Assembly (NCBI GenBank): GCA_937884915.1
Contig: CALAAN010000133.1
Span: forward strand, 1 to 11,269
Direction: 5' to 3'
From: an uncultured Oscillibacter sp.
GTDB lineage: Bacteria > Bacillota > Clostridia > Oscillospirales > Oscillospiraceae
Length of the DNA stretch: 11,269 nt
Shown here: positions 1-8,179 of the stretch, in pieces
Layout: every line of letters starts with the position of its first letter
Position numbering within the stretch: the first letter of the stretch is position 1
Notes under the pieces: model-generated
Told to the model about the DNA's origin: nothing
Database searches by the model: none
The model's input: the letters and a program-made list of their open reading frames with translations, nothing else
Position numbers and translations under genes: made by a program

Positions 1-889
1 TGACGTTCGACTTGTCGATGCCCATGCCGAAGGCGTTCGTCGCGACCATGACGGTCTTGCGGTCAAACTGAAAATCGTCCTGATTCTGCTGCCGCTCCTC
101 ATCCGTGAGGCCCGCGTGGTAGCGTGTGGCGGCGACGCCGCGGTCACACAAACTGTCGCACACGCGCTCGACCGCCGCGCGCGTCGCGCAGTAGACGATG
201 CCGCTCTTGCCCCGTCGCTCGTCGATGAGCGCGGCGAGGGCGGAAAACTTGTTTTTCGGGCGGCGCACGTCGAAATAGAGATTCGGCCGGTCAAAGCCCG
301 TCACGATGCGATATGGGTCTTTGATCTGCAACAGCCGCAGAATGTCGGACTGCACCTGCTTTGTCGCCGTGGCGGTGTAGGCCGCGACGATGGGACGGCG
401 CGGTAGGGCATTGATGAAATCGACGATGCTGAGGTAGCTCGGGCGGAAGTCCTGCCCCCACTGCGAAATGCAGTGCGCCTCGTCCACTGCGAGAAACGAC
501 ACGTCCATCTCCTGCATCAGCGATAAAAAGCTGTTCGTCTCCAGCCGCTCGGGCGCGACATAGATGAGCTTGTAGGCGCCCTTGCGCGTGCGGGCGTAGA
601 CCGTGCGGATTTGCTCGCCCGTCAGCGAGCTGTTGATGTACGCCGCAGGGATGCCCGCGCTTTTGAGCGCCGCGACCTGGTCCTTCATCAGCGAAATGAG
701 CGGCGAAACGACAAGCGTGATCCCCGTCAGGAGCAGCGCGGGGATCTGATAGCAGAGCGACTTGCCCCCGCCCGTCGGCATGACGCAGAGCGCGTCGCGC
801 CCGGAGAGAATCGCGTCGATCAGCGCCTCCTGCCCCGCGCGAAACGCGCTGTGGCCGTAATATTGCTTCAAGATGCTGTACTTGTCCAT
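1..889 (-). CDS. recQ: ATP-dependent DNA helicase RecQ (N-terminal part, 3' end outside window)
   Basis: RecQ is a 3'-5' superfamily 2 DNA helicase of recombination and replication-fork repair. The reverse strand reads MDKYSILKQYYGHSAFRAGQ and continues with Walker A MPTGGGKS (residues about 38-45), motif Ia VSPLISLMKDQ, the DEAH box VDEAHCISQWGQDFRPSY (about 135-152) with the aromatic-rich loop typical of RecQ, then motif IV GIVYCATRAAVERV and ATNAFGMGIDKSNV at the window edge. About 296 codons are visible. The end of helicase domain 2 and any RQC zinc and HRDC domains would lie outside. The ATG at 889-887 is chosen because the standard RecQ N-terminus starts there, with a modest GGGAAG site upstream. 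It has its own promoter and lies downstream of a terminator, so it is not part of the lgt/mocR operon. The family assignment is near certain; full length cannot be judged. Confidence 0.96.
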   Translation of the reverse strand, partial: MDKYSILKQYYGHSAFRAGQEALIDAILSGRDALCVMPTGGGKSLCYQIPALLLTGITLVVSPLISLMKDQVAALKSAGIPAAYINSSLTGEQIRTVYARTRKGAYKLIYVAPERLETNSFLSLMQEMDVSFLAVDEAHCISQWGQDFRPSYLSIVDFINALPRRPIVAAYTATATKQVQSDILRLLQIKDPYRIVTGFDRPNLYFDVRRPKNKFSALAALIDERRGKSGIVYCATRAAVERVCDSLCDRGVAATRYHAGLTDEERQQNQDDFQFDRKTVMVATNAFGMGIDKSNV

Positions 890-917
890 ACTTCCCGTCC
901 GTTTCCGTTTTTCTATG

Positions 918-946
918 ATGTTACCCCAAGCGTGGAGAATTGTCCA
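918..946 (-). promoter_or_regulatory. Putative sigma-A promoter of recQ, overlapped by a small palindrome
   Basis: On the minus strand TGGACA (946-941), a 17-base spacer and TAACAT (923-918) match the -35/-10 consensus at 5/6 and 4/6, leaving a leader of roughly 20 bases before the recQ ATG. A 5-bp inverted repeat GTGGA-N6-TCCAC (932-947) covers the -35 box and could be an operator, though it is short enough to be chance. The promoter lies between the upstream operon's terminator and recQ, which fits an independent unit. Confidence 0.55.
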
Positions 947-972
947 CCTCGAATGTTTGAGACAAACGAAAA

Positions 973-1000
973 GCCGTCCAAATCGTCGAATTTGGACGGC
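973..1000 (-). terminator. Intrinsic terminator of the yfmF-yfmH-lgt-mocR operon
   Basis: A perfect 11-bp stem (973-983 with 990-1000, arm GCCGTCCAAAT) closes a 6-base loop. On the minus strand it is followed by TTTTCGTTTG, an adequate U-tract. It begins only 8 bases after the stop codon of the mocR-type gene, so that gene ends here and does not run into recQ. Confidence 0.85.
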
Positions 1001-1008
1001 GTTATGTT

Positions 1009-2082
1009 TCATTCCCGCCGCCGTCTGCGGCGGATGCGGTTGATGTGGCGCTCGAAGTCGCCGCTGCCGATGAGCTCGGCGAGCACATACTGCTCGAAAA
1101 CTGGCACCGTGCAGGAGTAGAACCCCACCTCGCGGCGAAAGCGCTCGGAAAGCGCGGGCGGCAGCACCATGTAGCCCACGCGCATCGACGGCGCGATGGT
1201 CTTGGAAAATGTGTTCATGTAGATGACCGAGCGCTCGGGCTCAAGGGCGAAAAGTGTATCTTCGCTCTTGCTCGACACGCTGAACTCTGAGTCGAAGTCG
1301 TCCTCGACGATATAGCCGCCGCGCTCCTCCGCCCAGCGGAGATACTCGCGGCGCTTACCCGCGCTGGCGGTGACCAGGCTTGGAAAGCTGTGGAATGGCG
1401 TGACGTGCAGCACCGTCGCGCTCGCACGGGCGAGCTCGTCAGAGCGGATGCCGTCGCTGCCGAGGCGCAGCATCTCGCACGTGACGCCGTGCGCCTGATA
1501 CACCCTGCGGATCTTGTCGTAGGACGGGTCTTCGAGCGCGAACACGCGCTCGCGCCCCAGAAGCTGCACGATCAGCCCATAGAGGTACTCCGCGCCCGAG
1601 CCGATCACGATCTGCCCCGGCTGAACGCTGATGCCGCGCGAACGGGACAGATACGCCGCAATCGCGCCGCGCAGCTCGGCGCAGCCGTTGTTCGGTGACT
1701 TCACAAGAATGCTCTCGCCGTACTCGCTGAGCACACGCCGCATCGTTTTGGCAAGCGACGGGAACGGAAATTCATCCTCCGTGCTGTGGGAAACCGTCAC
1801 GCGGCGCTCGGTCTCCGTCTCGGAGACCGGAAAGCAGTCCGCCGCGGCGAAGCTCACAAAGTAGCCGCTGCGCTCGCGGGATTCGAGATACCCCTCATCG
1901 CATAAAATCGCCAGCGCGTGCTCGACCGTGATGACACTCACGCCCGTCTCCGCCGCGATCAGACGCTTGCTGGGCATCTTCGTCCCCAGCGGGTATACGC
2001 CGCCCACAATATCGCGCCGCAGCTGGTGATAGAGCTGCAAATATGCGCTCTGCGCGGCGGTTTTGTCAATGTGATAGTGCAT
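1009..2082 (-). CDS. MocR/PdxR-type regulator (GntR helix-turn-helix plus aminotransferase-like domain), C-terminally short
   Basis: 357 residues. Residues about 10-78 form a GntR winged helix (SAYLQLYHQLRRDIVGGVYP, then MPSKRLIAAETGVSV and a wing ending SGYFV). After a linker, residues about 108-350 are a fold-type I aminotransferase domain: IGSGAEYLYGLIVQLL, EDPSYDKIRRVY, VEDDFDSEF (cofactor Asp about 262) and TFSKTIAPSMRVGYMVLP with the PLP-binding Lys at about 294. MocR proteins sense PLP or a related ligand and bind promoters of vitamin B6, GABA or amino acid genes; the target cannot be told here. Family members are usually about 450-490 residues, but this one stops after RHINRIRRRRRRE, where the C-terminal small domain should begin, and a terminator follows at once. 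It lies 3 bases after lgt and is probably co-transcribed. It may be a natural short form or a decaying gene. Confidence 0.88.
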   Translation of the reverse strand: MHYHIDKTAAQSAYLQLYHQLRRDIVGGVYPLGTKMPSKRLIAAETGVSVITVEHALAILCDEGYLESRERSGYFVSFAAADCFPVSETETERRVTVSHSTEDEFPFPSLAKTMRRVLSEYGESILVKSPNNGCAELRGAIAAYLSRSRGISVQPGQIVIGSGAEYLYGLIVQLLGRERVFALEDPSYDKIRRVYQAHGVTCEMLRLGSDGIRSDELARASATVLHVTPFHSFPSLVTASAGKRREYLRWAEERGGYIVEDDFDSEFSVSSKSEDTLFALEPERSVIYMNTFSKTIAPSMRVGYMVLPPALSERFRREVGFYSCTVPVFEQYVLAELIGSGDFERHINRIRRRRRRE

Positions 2083-2085
2083 GGC

Positions 2086-3018
2086 TTACTGCTGCTCGTC
2101 CGATGCCGCGGGTTCCGCGGCGGCTTCTTCCGTCTCCGCCGATTGCTGCACGCGCTTGACAAATAGATTCGCCCCGTCGGCCTTTTTGACCTTGAGCTGG
2201 TAGATCAGGATGCCCGCACACACGAGCACCATCACGAGCGACAGCGCCTGCGACACGCGGATGCGCTGGCCGAACAGCTCCCAGTTGAAAAGATACAGGC
2301 TGTCCGTCCGCAGCCCCTCGATCCAGAAGCGGCCAATGCCGTACCAAATGAAGTAGAAGCAGGTGTTTTCCCCATCGAAGCGGCGGGCGCGGGAGACGAT
2401 GAAGTAAAGGAGCAGCAGACCGATAACGTTCCACAGACTTTCATAGAGGAATGTCGGATGCACGTCCACATACGTCGTGGCCGAGGTCCACAGCCTCATG
2501 CGCCAGGGAAGCTCCGTCGCCGCACCGAAGGCCTCTCTGTTCATAAAGTTGCCCCAGCGGCCGATGGCCTGACCGATAAACAGGCCCTGTACGCAGCAGT
2601 CCGCCAGAGCCCAGAACGAGAACTTTTGGCAGCGGCTCAGGATATACGCCGTCAAAAATCCCGCGATGACGCCGCCGTAGATGGCAAGGCCGCCATCCCA
2701 GATGCGGTACGTTGACGACCAGTTGATTGATCCGTCGCTGTTGCGGAACAGGTCGAGGTAGAAGAGCACATAGTAAATGCGCGCGCCGATGATGGAAAAC
2801 GGGATGGCCCAGAGCACCGTGTCGATGACGTTGTCCTCGGTCAGGCCGTATTTGTGCGCCTGCTTCATGCAGAAATAGAGGCCCAGCAGCATGCCCACGG
2901 CGATGATGATGCCGTACCAGTAGATGCCGTTGCCGATGTTCAGAGCCTTGGACGGCACGGTGAACTGCCAGTCGCCGAAAAGGCCGGGAAAGCTGATAGG
3001 CGCGTCGGTATAACTCAT
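2086..3018 (-). CDS. lgt: Phosphatidylglycerol-prolipoprotein diacylglyceryl transferase
   Basis: Lgt is the membrane enzyme that moves diacylglycerol from phosphatidylglycerol to the lipobox cysteine of prolipoproteins, the first step of lipoprotein maturation. The 310-residue product has several hydrophobic helices (for example about 31-50, 66-88, 112-128 and 232-252 region) and the Lgt signature IGRWGNFMNREAFG at about 152-165, with the conserved Arg154 and Asn157 plus the RIWDGGLAIYGGV segment before it. The C-terminal 35 residues (Lys/Glu/Ala-rich, ending DEQQ) are a hydrophilic tail beyond the usual core. The ATG follows an AAGGA site that is part of the last codons of the upstream peptidase gene (stop 7 bases before), which suggests translational coupling. 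The downstream regulator starts 3 bases after the stop. Confidence 0.97.
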   Translation of the reverse strand: MSYTDAPISFPGLFGDWQFTVPSKALNIGNGIYWYGIIIAVGMLLGLYFCMKQAHKYGLTEDNVIDTVLWAIPFSIIGARIYYVLFYLDLFRNSDGSINWSSTYRIWDGGLAIYGGVIAGFLTAYILSRCQKFSFWALADCCVQGLFIGQAIGRWGNFMNREAFGAATELPWRMRLWTSATTYVDVHPTFLYESLWNVIGLLLLYFIVSRARRFDGENTCFYFIWYGIGRFWIEGLRTDSLYLFNWELFGQRIRVSQALSLVMVLVCAGILIYQLKVKKADGANLFVKRVQQSAETEEAAAEPAASDEQQ

Positions 3019-3025
3019 GGAACTG

Positions 3026-4297
3026 TTATCCTTCTTTCTTGGGTTCGATGATGGAGATGGCGCGGCGGCTGTCCGTCAGGTTCTCGCGCAGGAAGCGCTC
3101 GACATCCGATTTTTCGATGCTCGCATACGCCTCAGGGAACCGGAGCGCGTCGAAGCCGCGGAAGTATCCATCCGCCATGGAGATGGCGATATTTTCAAAC
3201 GAATTGAGCGCGCGCAGTGTCGCGCCGAAGCTCGCGCGGCGGATCTGCTCGAAAAAGTCTGGGTCGATGCCCTCGCACGCGAGGCGCTGCGCCTCTTTGA
3301 GGATCGCGTCGCTTACCTTCTGCGGCTGCTCGCTCTCGCCGCCGGCACAAAGCACCGCGACGCCCGGCAGCTGGTCAAAGCCGCCGCCAAAGCTCGAATT
3401 GATGAGTCCCTCGTCATAAAGGCGCTGGTAGAGCGGCGACGAATCGCCGAGCAGCACATCGCTTGCCATTTCGCCGATGAGCGACTGGCGCAAAAGGTCA
3501 CCCTCGTCCGTCTCGCACTTGAAGCCGACTAAAAACTGCGGCAGCGCGACCTCCATCTGCGTGACGGTCGCCTTCTGCGCGGCGGCGCCGTCCTCTTCCT
3601 CGCCGTAGCAGCGCACGATCTCCTCGCCGCGCTCGCGGGGCAGGACCTCTTCGGCCAGCGCGATCACCGCGTGGGGATCGACGTTGCCGACGACGCACAG
3701 CGCCATGTTGGACGGGCAGTAGAACGCATGGTGGCAGTCGTACAGTGTTTCCGCCGTGATGCCCGCAATGCTCTCGACCATGCCGGCGATGGGCACGCGC
3801 GCAGGAGACGAGCGGTACAGGCAGGCAAGAAGCCTTTCGTAGACCTGCCAGTCGGGCGAATCCTCGACCATGCGAATTTCCTGAGAGATGATACCGCGCT
3901 CTTTCTCCACGCTCTCATCCGTAAAGTACGGAACCGAGACAAACGAGAGCAGGATGCGCAGATTTTCTTCAAAATGCTCGGTGCAGTCAAAGTAATAGCC
4001 CGTCATCGCGTTGGAGGTAAAGGCGTTCGGCTCCGCGCCGTTCTGCGAGAGCACCTGCAGGGCGTTGCCGTCCTTCGTGTCAAACATCTTGTGCTCCAAA
4101 TAGTGCGCGATGCCTGCGGGCGTGTCGCACTTTTCGCCGTTTCGGATGAACTGCATGTCCATCCCGCCGTAGCGCGCGGCGAAAAAGGCGTATTTTTTGC
4201 GGTGCTGGGGCTTGGGAACGATGAAAATTTTCAAGCCGTTCGGCAGCGTCTTTTCCAGAACCGTTTCCCCGATGCGGGGATAGCTTTTCTCATTCAT
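3026..4297 (-). CDS. yfmH: M16 family zinc metallopeptidase, YfmH-like (catalytic partner)
   Basis: 423 residues, a single-chain half of the clamshell M16 fold. The inverted zinc motif HYLEH is at residues 65-69, and the distal zinc ligand is probably the Glu of SQEIRM (about 140), so this copy looks catalytically competent. The second M16 domain (about 190-400) contains GEMASDVLLGDSSPLYQRLYDEGLI and ends in IIEPKKEG. No signal peptide or membrane segment is seen, so it should act in the cytoplasm. Its first 8 bases overlap the end of the inactive M16 partner gene, matching the Bacillus subtilis yfmF-yfmH pair, which has been linked to maturation of the 5-aminopentanol modification on elongation factor P. 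Whether that role applies here is inference; efp is not in the window. Otherwise it is a general peptide-degrading M16 protease. Confidence 0.87.
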   Translation of the reverse strand: MNEKSYPRIGETVLEKTLPNGLKIFIVPKPQHRKKYAFFAARYGGMDMQFIRNGEKCDTPAGIAHYLEHKMFDTKDGNALQVLSQNGAEPNAFTSNAMTGYYFDCTEHFEENLRILLSFVSVPYFTDESVEKERGIISQEIRMVEDSPDWQVYERLLACLYRSSPARVPIAGMVESIAGITAETLYDCHHAFYCPSNMALCVVGNVDPHAVIALAEEVLPRERGEEIVRCYGEEEDGAAAQKATVTQMEVALPQFLVGFKCETDEGDLLRQSLIGEMASDVLLGDSSPLYQRLYDEGLINSSFGGGFDQLPGVAVLCAGGESEQPQKVSDAILKEAQRLACEGIDPDFFEQIRRASFGATLRALNSFENIAISMADGYFRGFDALRFPEAYASIEKSDVERFLRENLTDSRRAISIIEPKKEG

Positions 4298-5561
4298 CCC
4301 TGCTGTCCTCCCCTGTCAGGAAATACACCGTGTCGAGCGTCAGGCTCTGCGCGGCCTCGGCAATGCGCTCGTTCGTCACGGCGCGCAGCGCCGCGATGAG
4401 CTCGTCCGCCGTCTCGCGGATACCCGTGGCCGCCTGACCGAGAGCGTTTTCCTCCATGCGGCCCGCGCTGTCGCTGCGCGATTCGAGCGAGGCGATCAGG
4501 CACGCTCGCGCGCCCTCGACCTCCCAGTCCTCAAATTCGCCGCGCTGCACGCTTGCAAGCTGGGCAAGAATTTCGCGTTTGGCGGTCTCCACATCCTTGC
4601 ATTCGATGCCGGACGAGACCGTCACGATGCCCTTAGAGCGGTGGTAGGAGGACGAGGCATAGTAACAGAGGGACAACTTTTCGCGCACGTTCAAAAAGAG
4701 CTTGGAGTTGCTGTACCCGCCGAAGATGAGGTTTGCCAGCATCATCGCCGGCGCGTCGTTCGTCGACGCGCGCCAGCCCATCGAGAGCTTGCCCTGCGTC
4801 ACGTCCATGCGCTCGGTGATCTCGCGCGGCGTCTCCGGCGCGCTTTTCTTCTCCGCGACGACCGGCGGCACGACGCGCCCGCGCCGGAGCGGCGCAAATG
4901 CGCAGGAGATGGCCTCCTCCACGCGCTCACGCTCGGCGCTGCCGCAGTAGAAGAGCTCCAAGTGCGCGGTAGAGAGCAGATCCTGATAGTAGCGGAAGAG
5001 CGTCTGGTTCGTAATCTTTTCGACGCGCGCGATGGAGCCGAACTTGTCCACCCCGTAGCGCTCGCCGCGGCACATCTCCTGAAGCAGGCGCAAATCGGCG
5101 TAGTCGCGCTTGTCGTTGATGATGCCGCGGATGGCATCAATGAGGTTCTGCTTCTCGCTTTCGACATAGTCGTTCAAAAAGCGGCCGTTGCGCGTCACGG
5201 GGTCAAGCAGCAGCTCGCCCAAAAGGTCGCACATCGGCTCGAGCAGCTTTTCCCCGCCTGGGACGAATTCTTCGTCGATGAAGCTCGCGGCAAACCCGAT
5301 GCACTGGTTTTCACCCTTTTTGCGCACCGTACAGCCGATGGACGAGCCGTAAAGCAGGTCGAGCGCGGTGGAAAGCGAGCGCATATCGGGGTGCGGCATC
5401 GTGCCGCGGCGCAGCACGCTCGGCAGCAGCGCACCAAAGCTCGCCGTTTTTTCGTCGAGCGGCGTGATGAGCTGCACGCTCAGCGTCCCCGTCTTGAATT
5501 TATCCGAGCGCACATAGTCGAGGTTCACCTCGGGTGCGATCTCAAGTCTGACCGGTTCCAT
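4290..5561 (-). CDS. yfmF: M16 family peptidase-like protein, YfmF-like (zinc motif lost)
   Basis: 423 residues with the two-domain M16 fold but no HxxEH: the equivalent segment reads LLPSVLRRGT. The C-terminal half contains GYSNSKLFLNVREKLSLCYYASSSY, which resembles the Arg/Tyr substrate-binding region of non-catalytic M16 subunits, so it likely pairs with the zinc-bearing protein encoded just downstream (8-base overlap). In B. subtilis the pair is associated with EF-P modification; here that is inferred from homology and order only. Start choice: a GTG at 5564 and an ATG at 5561 are adjacent and in frame. The AGGAGG at about 5574-5569 lies 5 bases from the GTG and 8 from the ATG, so the ATG is preferred. 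This is the first gene of the minus-strand operon. Confidence 0.86.
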   Translation of the reverse strand: MEPVRLEIAPEVNLDYVRSDKFKTGTLSVQLITPLDEKTASFGALLPSVLRRGTMPHPDMRSLSTALDLLYGSSIGCTVRKKGENQCIGFAASFIDEEFVPGGEKLLEPMCDLLGELLLDPVTRNGRFLNDYVESEKQNLIDAIRGIINDKRDYADLRLLQEMCRGERYGVDKFGSIARVEKITNQTLFRYYQDLLSTAHLELFYCGSAERERVEEAISCAFAPLRRGRVVPPVVAEKKSAPETPREITERMDVTQGKLSMGWRASTNDAPAMMLANLIFGGYSNSKLFLNVREKLSLCYYASSSYHRSKGIVTVSSGIECKDVETAKREILAQLASVQRGEFEDWEVEGARACLIASLESRSDSAGRMEENALGQAATGIRETADELIAALRAVTNERIAEAAQSLTLDTVYFLTGEDSRDE

Positions 5562-5597
5562 CACGGATTCCTCCTGTGGTCATTTTTTCAGATTTTA

Positions 5598-5631
5598 ATG
5601 GTAGGATACCACGAAACTGTGAACAATTCCA
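5598..5631 (-). promoter_or_regulatory. Possible promoter for the yfmF-yfmH-lgt-mocR operon
   Basis: Two overlapping, weak candidates on the minus strand: TTGTTC (5626-5621) with 17 bases to TACCAT (5603-5598), and TGGAAT (5631-5626) with 17 bases to TATCCT (5608-5603). Both match the consensus only partly, but this AT-rich stretch just before the AGGAGG is the natural place for the promoter divergent from ylxM. Confidence 0.35.
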
Positions 5632-5713
5632 CTCTTTTCTGCTTACGCCGCACTTTCCGGCGCAAAAACGGAAGAATTTTCTGCTCGCATGACGTTTTTC
5701 TTGCGATTTTTCC

Positions 5714-5742
5714 TTGACATTTTTGATAAAATCATGTAAACT
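5714..5742 (+). promoter_or_regulatory. Sigma-A promoter of the ylxM-ffh-rpsP-khpA operon
   Basis: A perfect TTGACA (5714-5719), a 17-base AT-rich spacer and TAAACT (5737-5742, 4/6 to TATAAT) give a strong housekeeping promoter with a start near 5749 and a leader of about 54 bases before the GTG of ylxM. The rest of the 5565-5802 intergenic region holds the divergent yfmF promoter and no other gene that I can see. Confidence 0.8.
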
Positions 5743-5751
5743 GATTCATGT

Positions 5752-5773
5752 TGTAAAGGTATAAAACTTTACA
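5752..5773. promoter_or_regulatory. Perfect 7-bp inverted repeat in the ylxM-ffh leader (possible operator)
   Basis: TGTAAAG (5752-5758), 8 bases, then CTTTACA (5767-5773). It starts just past the predicted transcription start and ends 14 bases before the ribosome binding site. The position fits a repressor operator or a weak AU-rich RNA hairpin. Another TGTAAA lies 17 bases upstream (5735-5740) at the -10 box. I cannot assign a regulator. Confidence 0.45.
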
Positions 5774-5802
5774 CAAGAATCTGCACTAAGGAGGAACTTC
5801 CC

Positions 5803-6168
5803 GTGAAAAACCAGACCTTTCGTATGACGATGCTCTTCGACTTTTATGGGGAGCTTCTCACCGACCGCCAGAAGGAATTCTACGATCTCTACTACAATGA
5901 AGACCTGTCGCTCTCCGAGATCGCCGAGAATTACGGCATCTCCCGTCAGGGCGTGCGCGACGTCATCGTGCGCGCGGAAAACTACATGACCGAGATCGAA
6001 GACAAGACGGGGCTCATCAAGCGCTTTATGCAGCTTCAGCCCCACGTGGAAAAGATCACGGACGCGGCCGAGCAGATCAAGCAGCTCAACTTCCGCCGGT
6101 ATGAAGACCGCCAGCTCGAAGAGCTTGCCGGCGTGATCGAGGCCGAGGCGGCGGCACTCAAGGAGTAA
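5803..6168 (+). CDS. ylxM: YlxM family DNA-binding-like protein of the SRP operon
   Basis: 121 residues (UPF0122 family, usually about 110-120). The N-terminal half is a sigma-70 region 4-like helix-turn-helix: LLTDRQKEFYDLYYNEDLSL followed by SEIAENYGISRQGVRDVIVRAE (about residues 19-60). The C-terminal half is charged and helical, ending EAEAAALKE. YlxM is found almost always next to ffh or ftsY in Firmicutes and is thought to act with the signal recognition particle, in streptococci by influencing Ffh/FtsY GTPase activity; the exact role is unsettled. The start is a GTG, set by a strong AAGGAGG (5788-5794) 8 bases upstream. It begins the operon, and ffh follows 7 bases after its stop, with the ffh ribosome binding site inside its last codons. 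Confidence 0.93.
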   Translation: MKNQTFRMTMLFDFYGELLTDRQKEFYDLYYNEDLSLSEIAENYGISRQGVRDVIVRAENYMTEIEDKTGLIKRFMQLQPHVEKITDAAEQIKQLNFRRYEDRQLEELAGVIEAEAAALKE

Positions 6169-6175
6169 TACATCC

Positions 6176-7543
<1,368 letters not shown>

Positions 7544-7549
7544 TTTCTG

Positions 7550-7579
7550 TTGATAAGTGCACAAGCATTTCATCATAAT
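7550..7579 (+). promoter_or_regulatory. Possible internal promoter before rpsP
   Basis: TTGATA (7550-7555, 5/6), an 18-base spacer and CATAAT (7574-7579, 5/6) lie in the 72-base AT-rich gap between ffh and rpsP. It would start a transcript near 7586, about 30 bases before rpsP, letting rpsP-khpA be expressed more strongly than ylxM-ffh. No terminator lies between ffh and rpsP, so read-through is also expected. Confidence 0.45.
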
Positions 7580-7615
7580 ACAAAATCATTTACATTATTT
7601 TTGGAGGTAGTAACC

Positions 7616-7855
7616 ATGGTTAAAATTCGTCTGCGCAGAATGGGCGCCAAGAAGGCTCCTTTCTATCGTGTTGTCGTCGCTGATTCCCGTTATCCCCGCG
7701 ACGGCCGTTTCATCGAAGAGATCGGCACCTACAATCCCTGCGTCTCCCCCGCCGAGATCAAGATCGACGCTGAGCGCGCTCAGGAGTGGATCAAGACCGG
7801 CGCTCAGCCCACCGACACGGTCCGTGCGCTGCTGAAGAAAGTCAACGCGCTGTAA
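7616..7855 (+). CDS. rpsP: 30S ribosomal protein S16
   Basis: 79 residues, typical for S16 (about 80-90). The sequence MVKIRLRRMGAKKAPFYRVV continues ADSRYPRDGRFIEEIGTYNP, the classical S16 signature, then PTDTVRALLKK near the end. S16 is an early-assembly protein of the small subunit body. An in-frame upstream TTG/ATG-type extension exists, but the ATG at 7616 is clearly right: GGAGGT at 7603-7608 stands 7 bases upstream, and the conserved MVKIRLRR begins there. It lies between ffh and khpA as in many Firmicutes. Confidence 0.98.
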   Translation: MVKIRLRRMGAKKAPFYRVVVADSRYPRDGRFIEEIGTYNPCVSPAEIKIDAERAQEWIKTGAQPTDTVRALLKKVNAL

Positions 7856-7872
7856 GACCCGGGGTGCAAGAA

Positions 7873-8103
7873 ATGAAAGACTTGCTGCTCTACATCGCCC
7901 GCAGCCTTGTTGAGCATCCCGACGACGTTACCGTCACGGAGAAGCAGGGCGCGGACGAGCTTACGTTGGAGCTGCGCGTCGCACCTGACGATATGGGCAA
8001 GGTCATCGGCCGTCAGGGCCGCATTGCCAAGGAGATCCGCACGGTCGTCCGTTCCTATGCTCAGCGCACCGGCGTAAAGGTGTCTGTTGACATCGTAGAC
8101 TGA
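7873..8103 (+). CDS. khpA: KH-domain RNA-binding protein KhpA (YlqC family)
   Basis: 76 residues, essentially one KH domain. MKDLLLYIARSLVEHPDDV opens the protein, and the RNA-binding GxxG loop is the GRQG in MGKVIGRQGRIAKEIRTVVR (about residues 42-61). The C-terminus VSVDIVD is the usual end of the family. KhpA forms a heterodimer with KhpB/Jag and binds many RNAs; in streptococci the pair affects cell elongation and division. KhpB is not in this window. It starts 17 bases after rpsP with a weak GGGGTG site and ends the operon; a strong terminator begins 5 bases after the stop. Confidence 0.95.
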   Translation: MKDLLLYIARSLVEHPDDVTVTEKQGADELTLELRVAPDDMGKVIGRQGRIAKEIRTVVRSYAQRTGVKVSVDIVD

Positions 8104-8108
8104 ACCAC

Positions 8109-8146
8109 AAAAAAACGTTCCCGAGAGGCTCTCGGGAACGTTTTTT
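8109..8146. terminator. Strong intrinsic terminator after khpA (stem usable in both directions)
   Basis: The arm CGTTCCCGAGA (8116-8126) pairs perfectly with 8130-8140 around a 3-base GGC loop. It is extended by flanking A/T pairs and followed by TTTTTT (8141-8146). It separates ylxM-ffh-rpsP-khpA from rimM-trmD. The A-run on the left would also give a U-tract on the minus strand, but no minus gene reads into it. Confidence 0.93.
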
Positions 8147-8150
8147 ATTC

Positions 8151-8179
8151 TTGCCATCCCCTGCCGATTCCGTTATACT
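8151..8179 (+). promoter_or_regulatory. Sigma-A promoter of rimM-trmD
   Basis: TTGCCA (8151-8156, 5/6), a 17-base spacer and TATACT (8174-8179, 5/6) sit immediately after the khpA terminator, with a predicted start near 8186 and a 26-base leader to the chosen rimM ATG. This supports independent transcription of rimM-trmD. It also argues against a rimM start at the ATG at 8182, which lies at or before the transcription start. Confidence 0.8.

Noticed and set aside
2066..2434. Alternative minus-strand frame overlapping lgt and the mocR start
   Set aside because: It lies in a different frame of the well-supported lgt gene and lacks any family resemblance.
4641..5717. Long plus-strand open frame of 358 codons opposite the yfmF-like gene
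   Set aside because: It is the antisense of a clear M16 gene in GC-rich DNA, is rich in Arg/His/Ala, has no recognisable motif, and runs through the divergent promoter region.
7550..7615. Longer rpsP reading frame beginning at 7550
   Set aside because: S16 proteins begin at MVKIRLRR; the ATG at 7616 has GGAGGT 7 bases upstream, and the extension overlaps a putative promoter.
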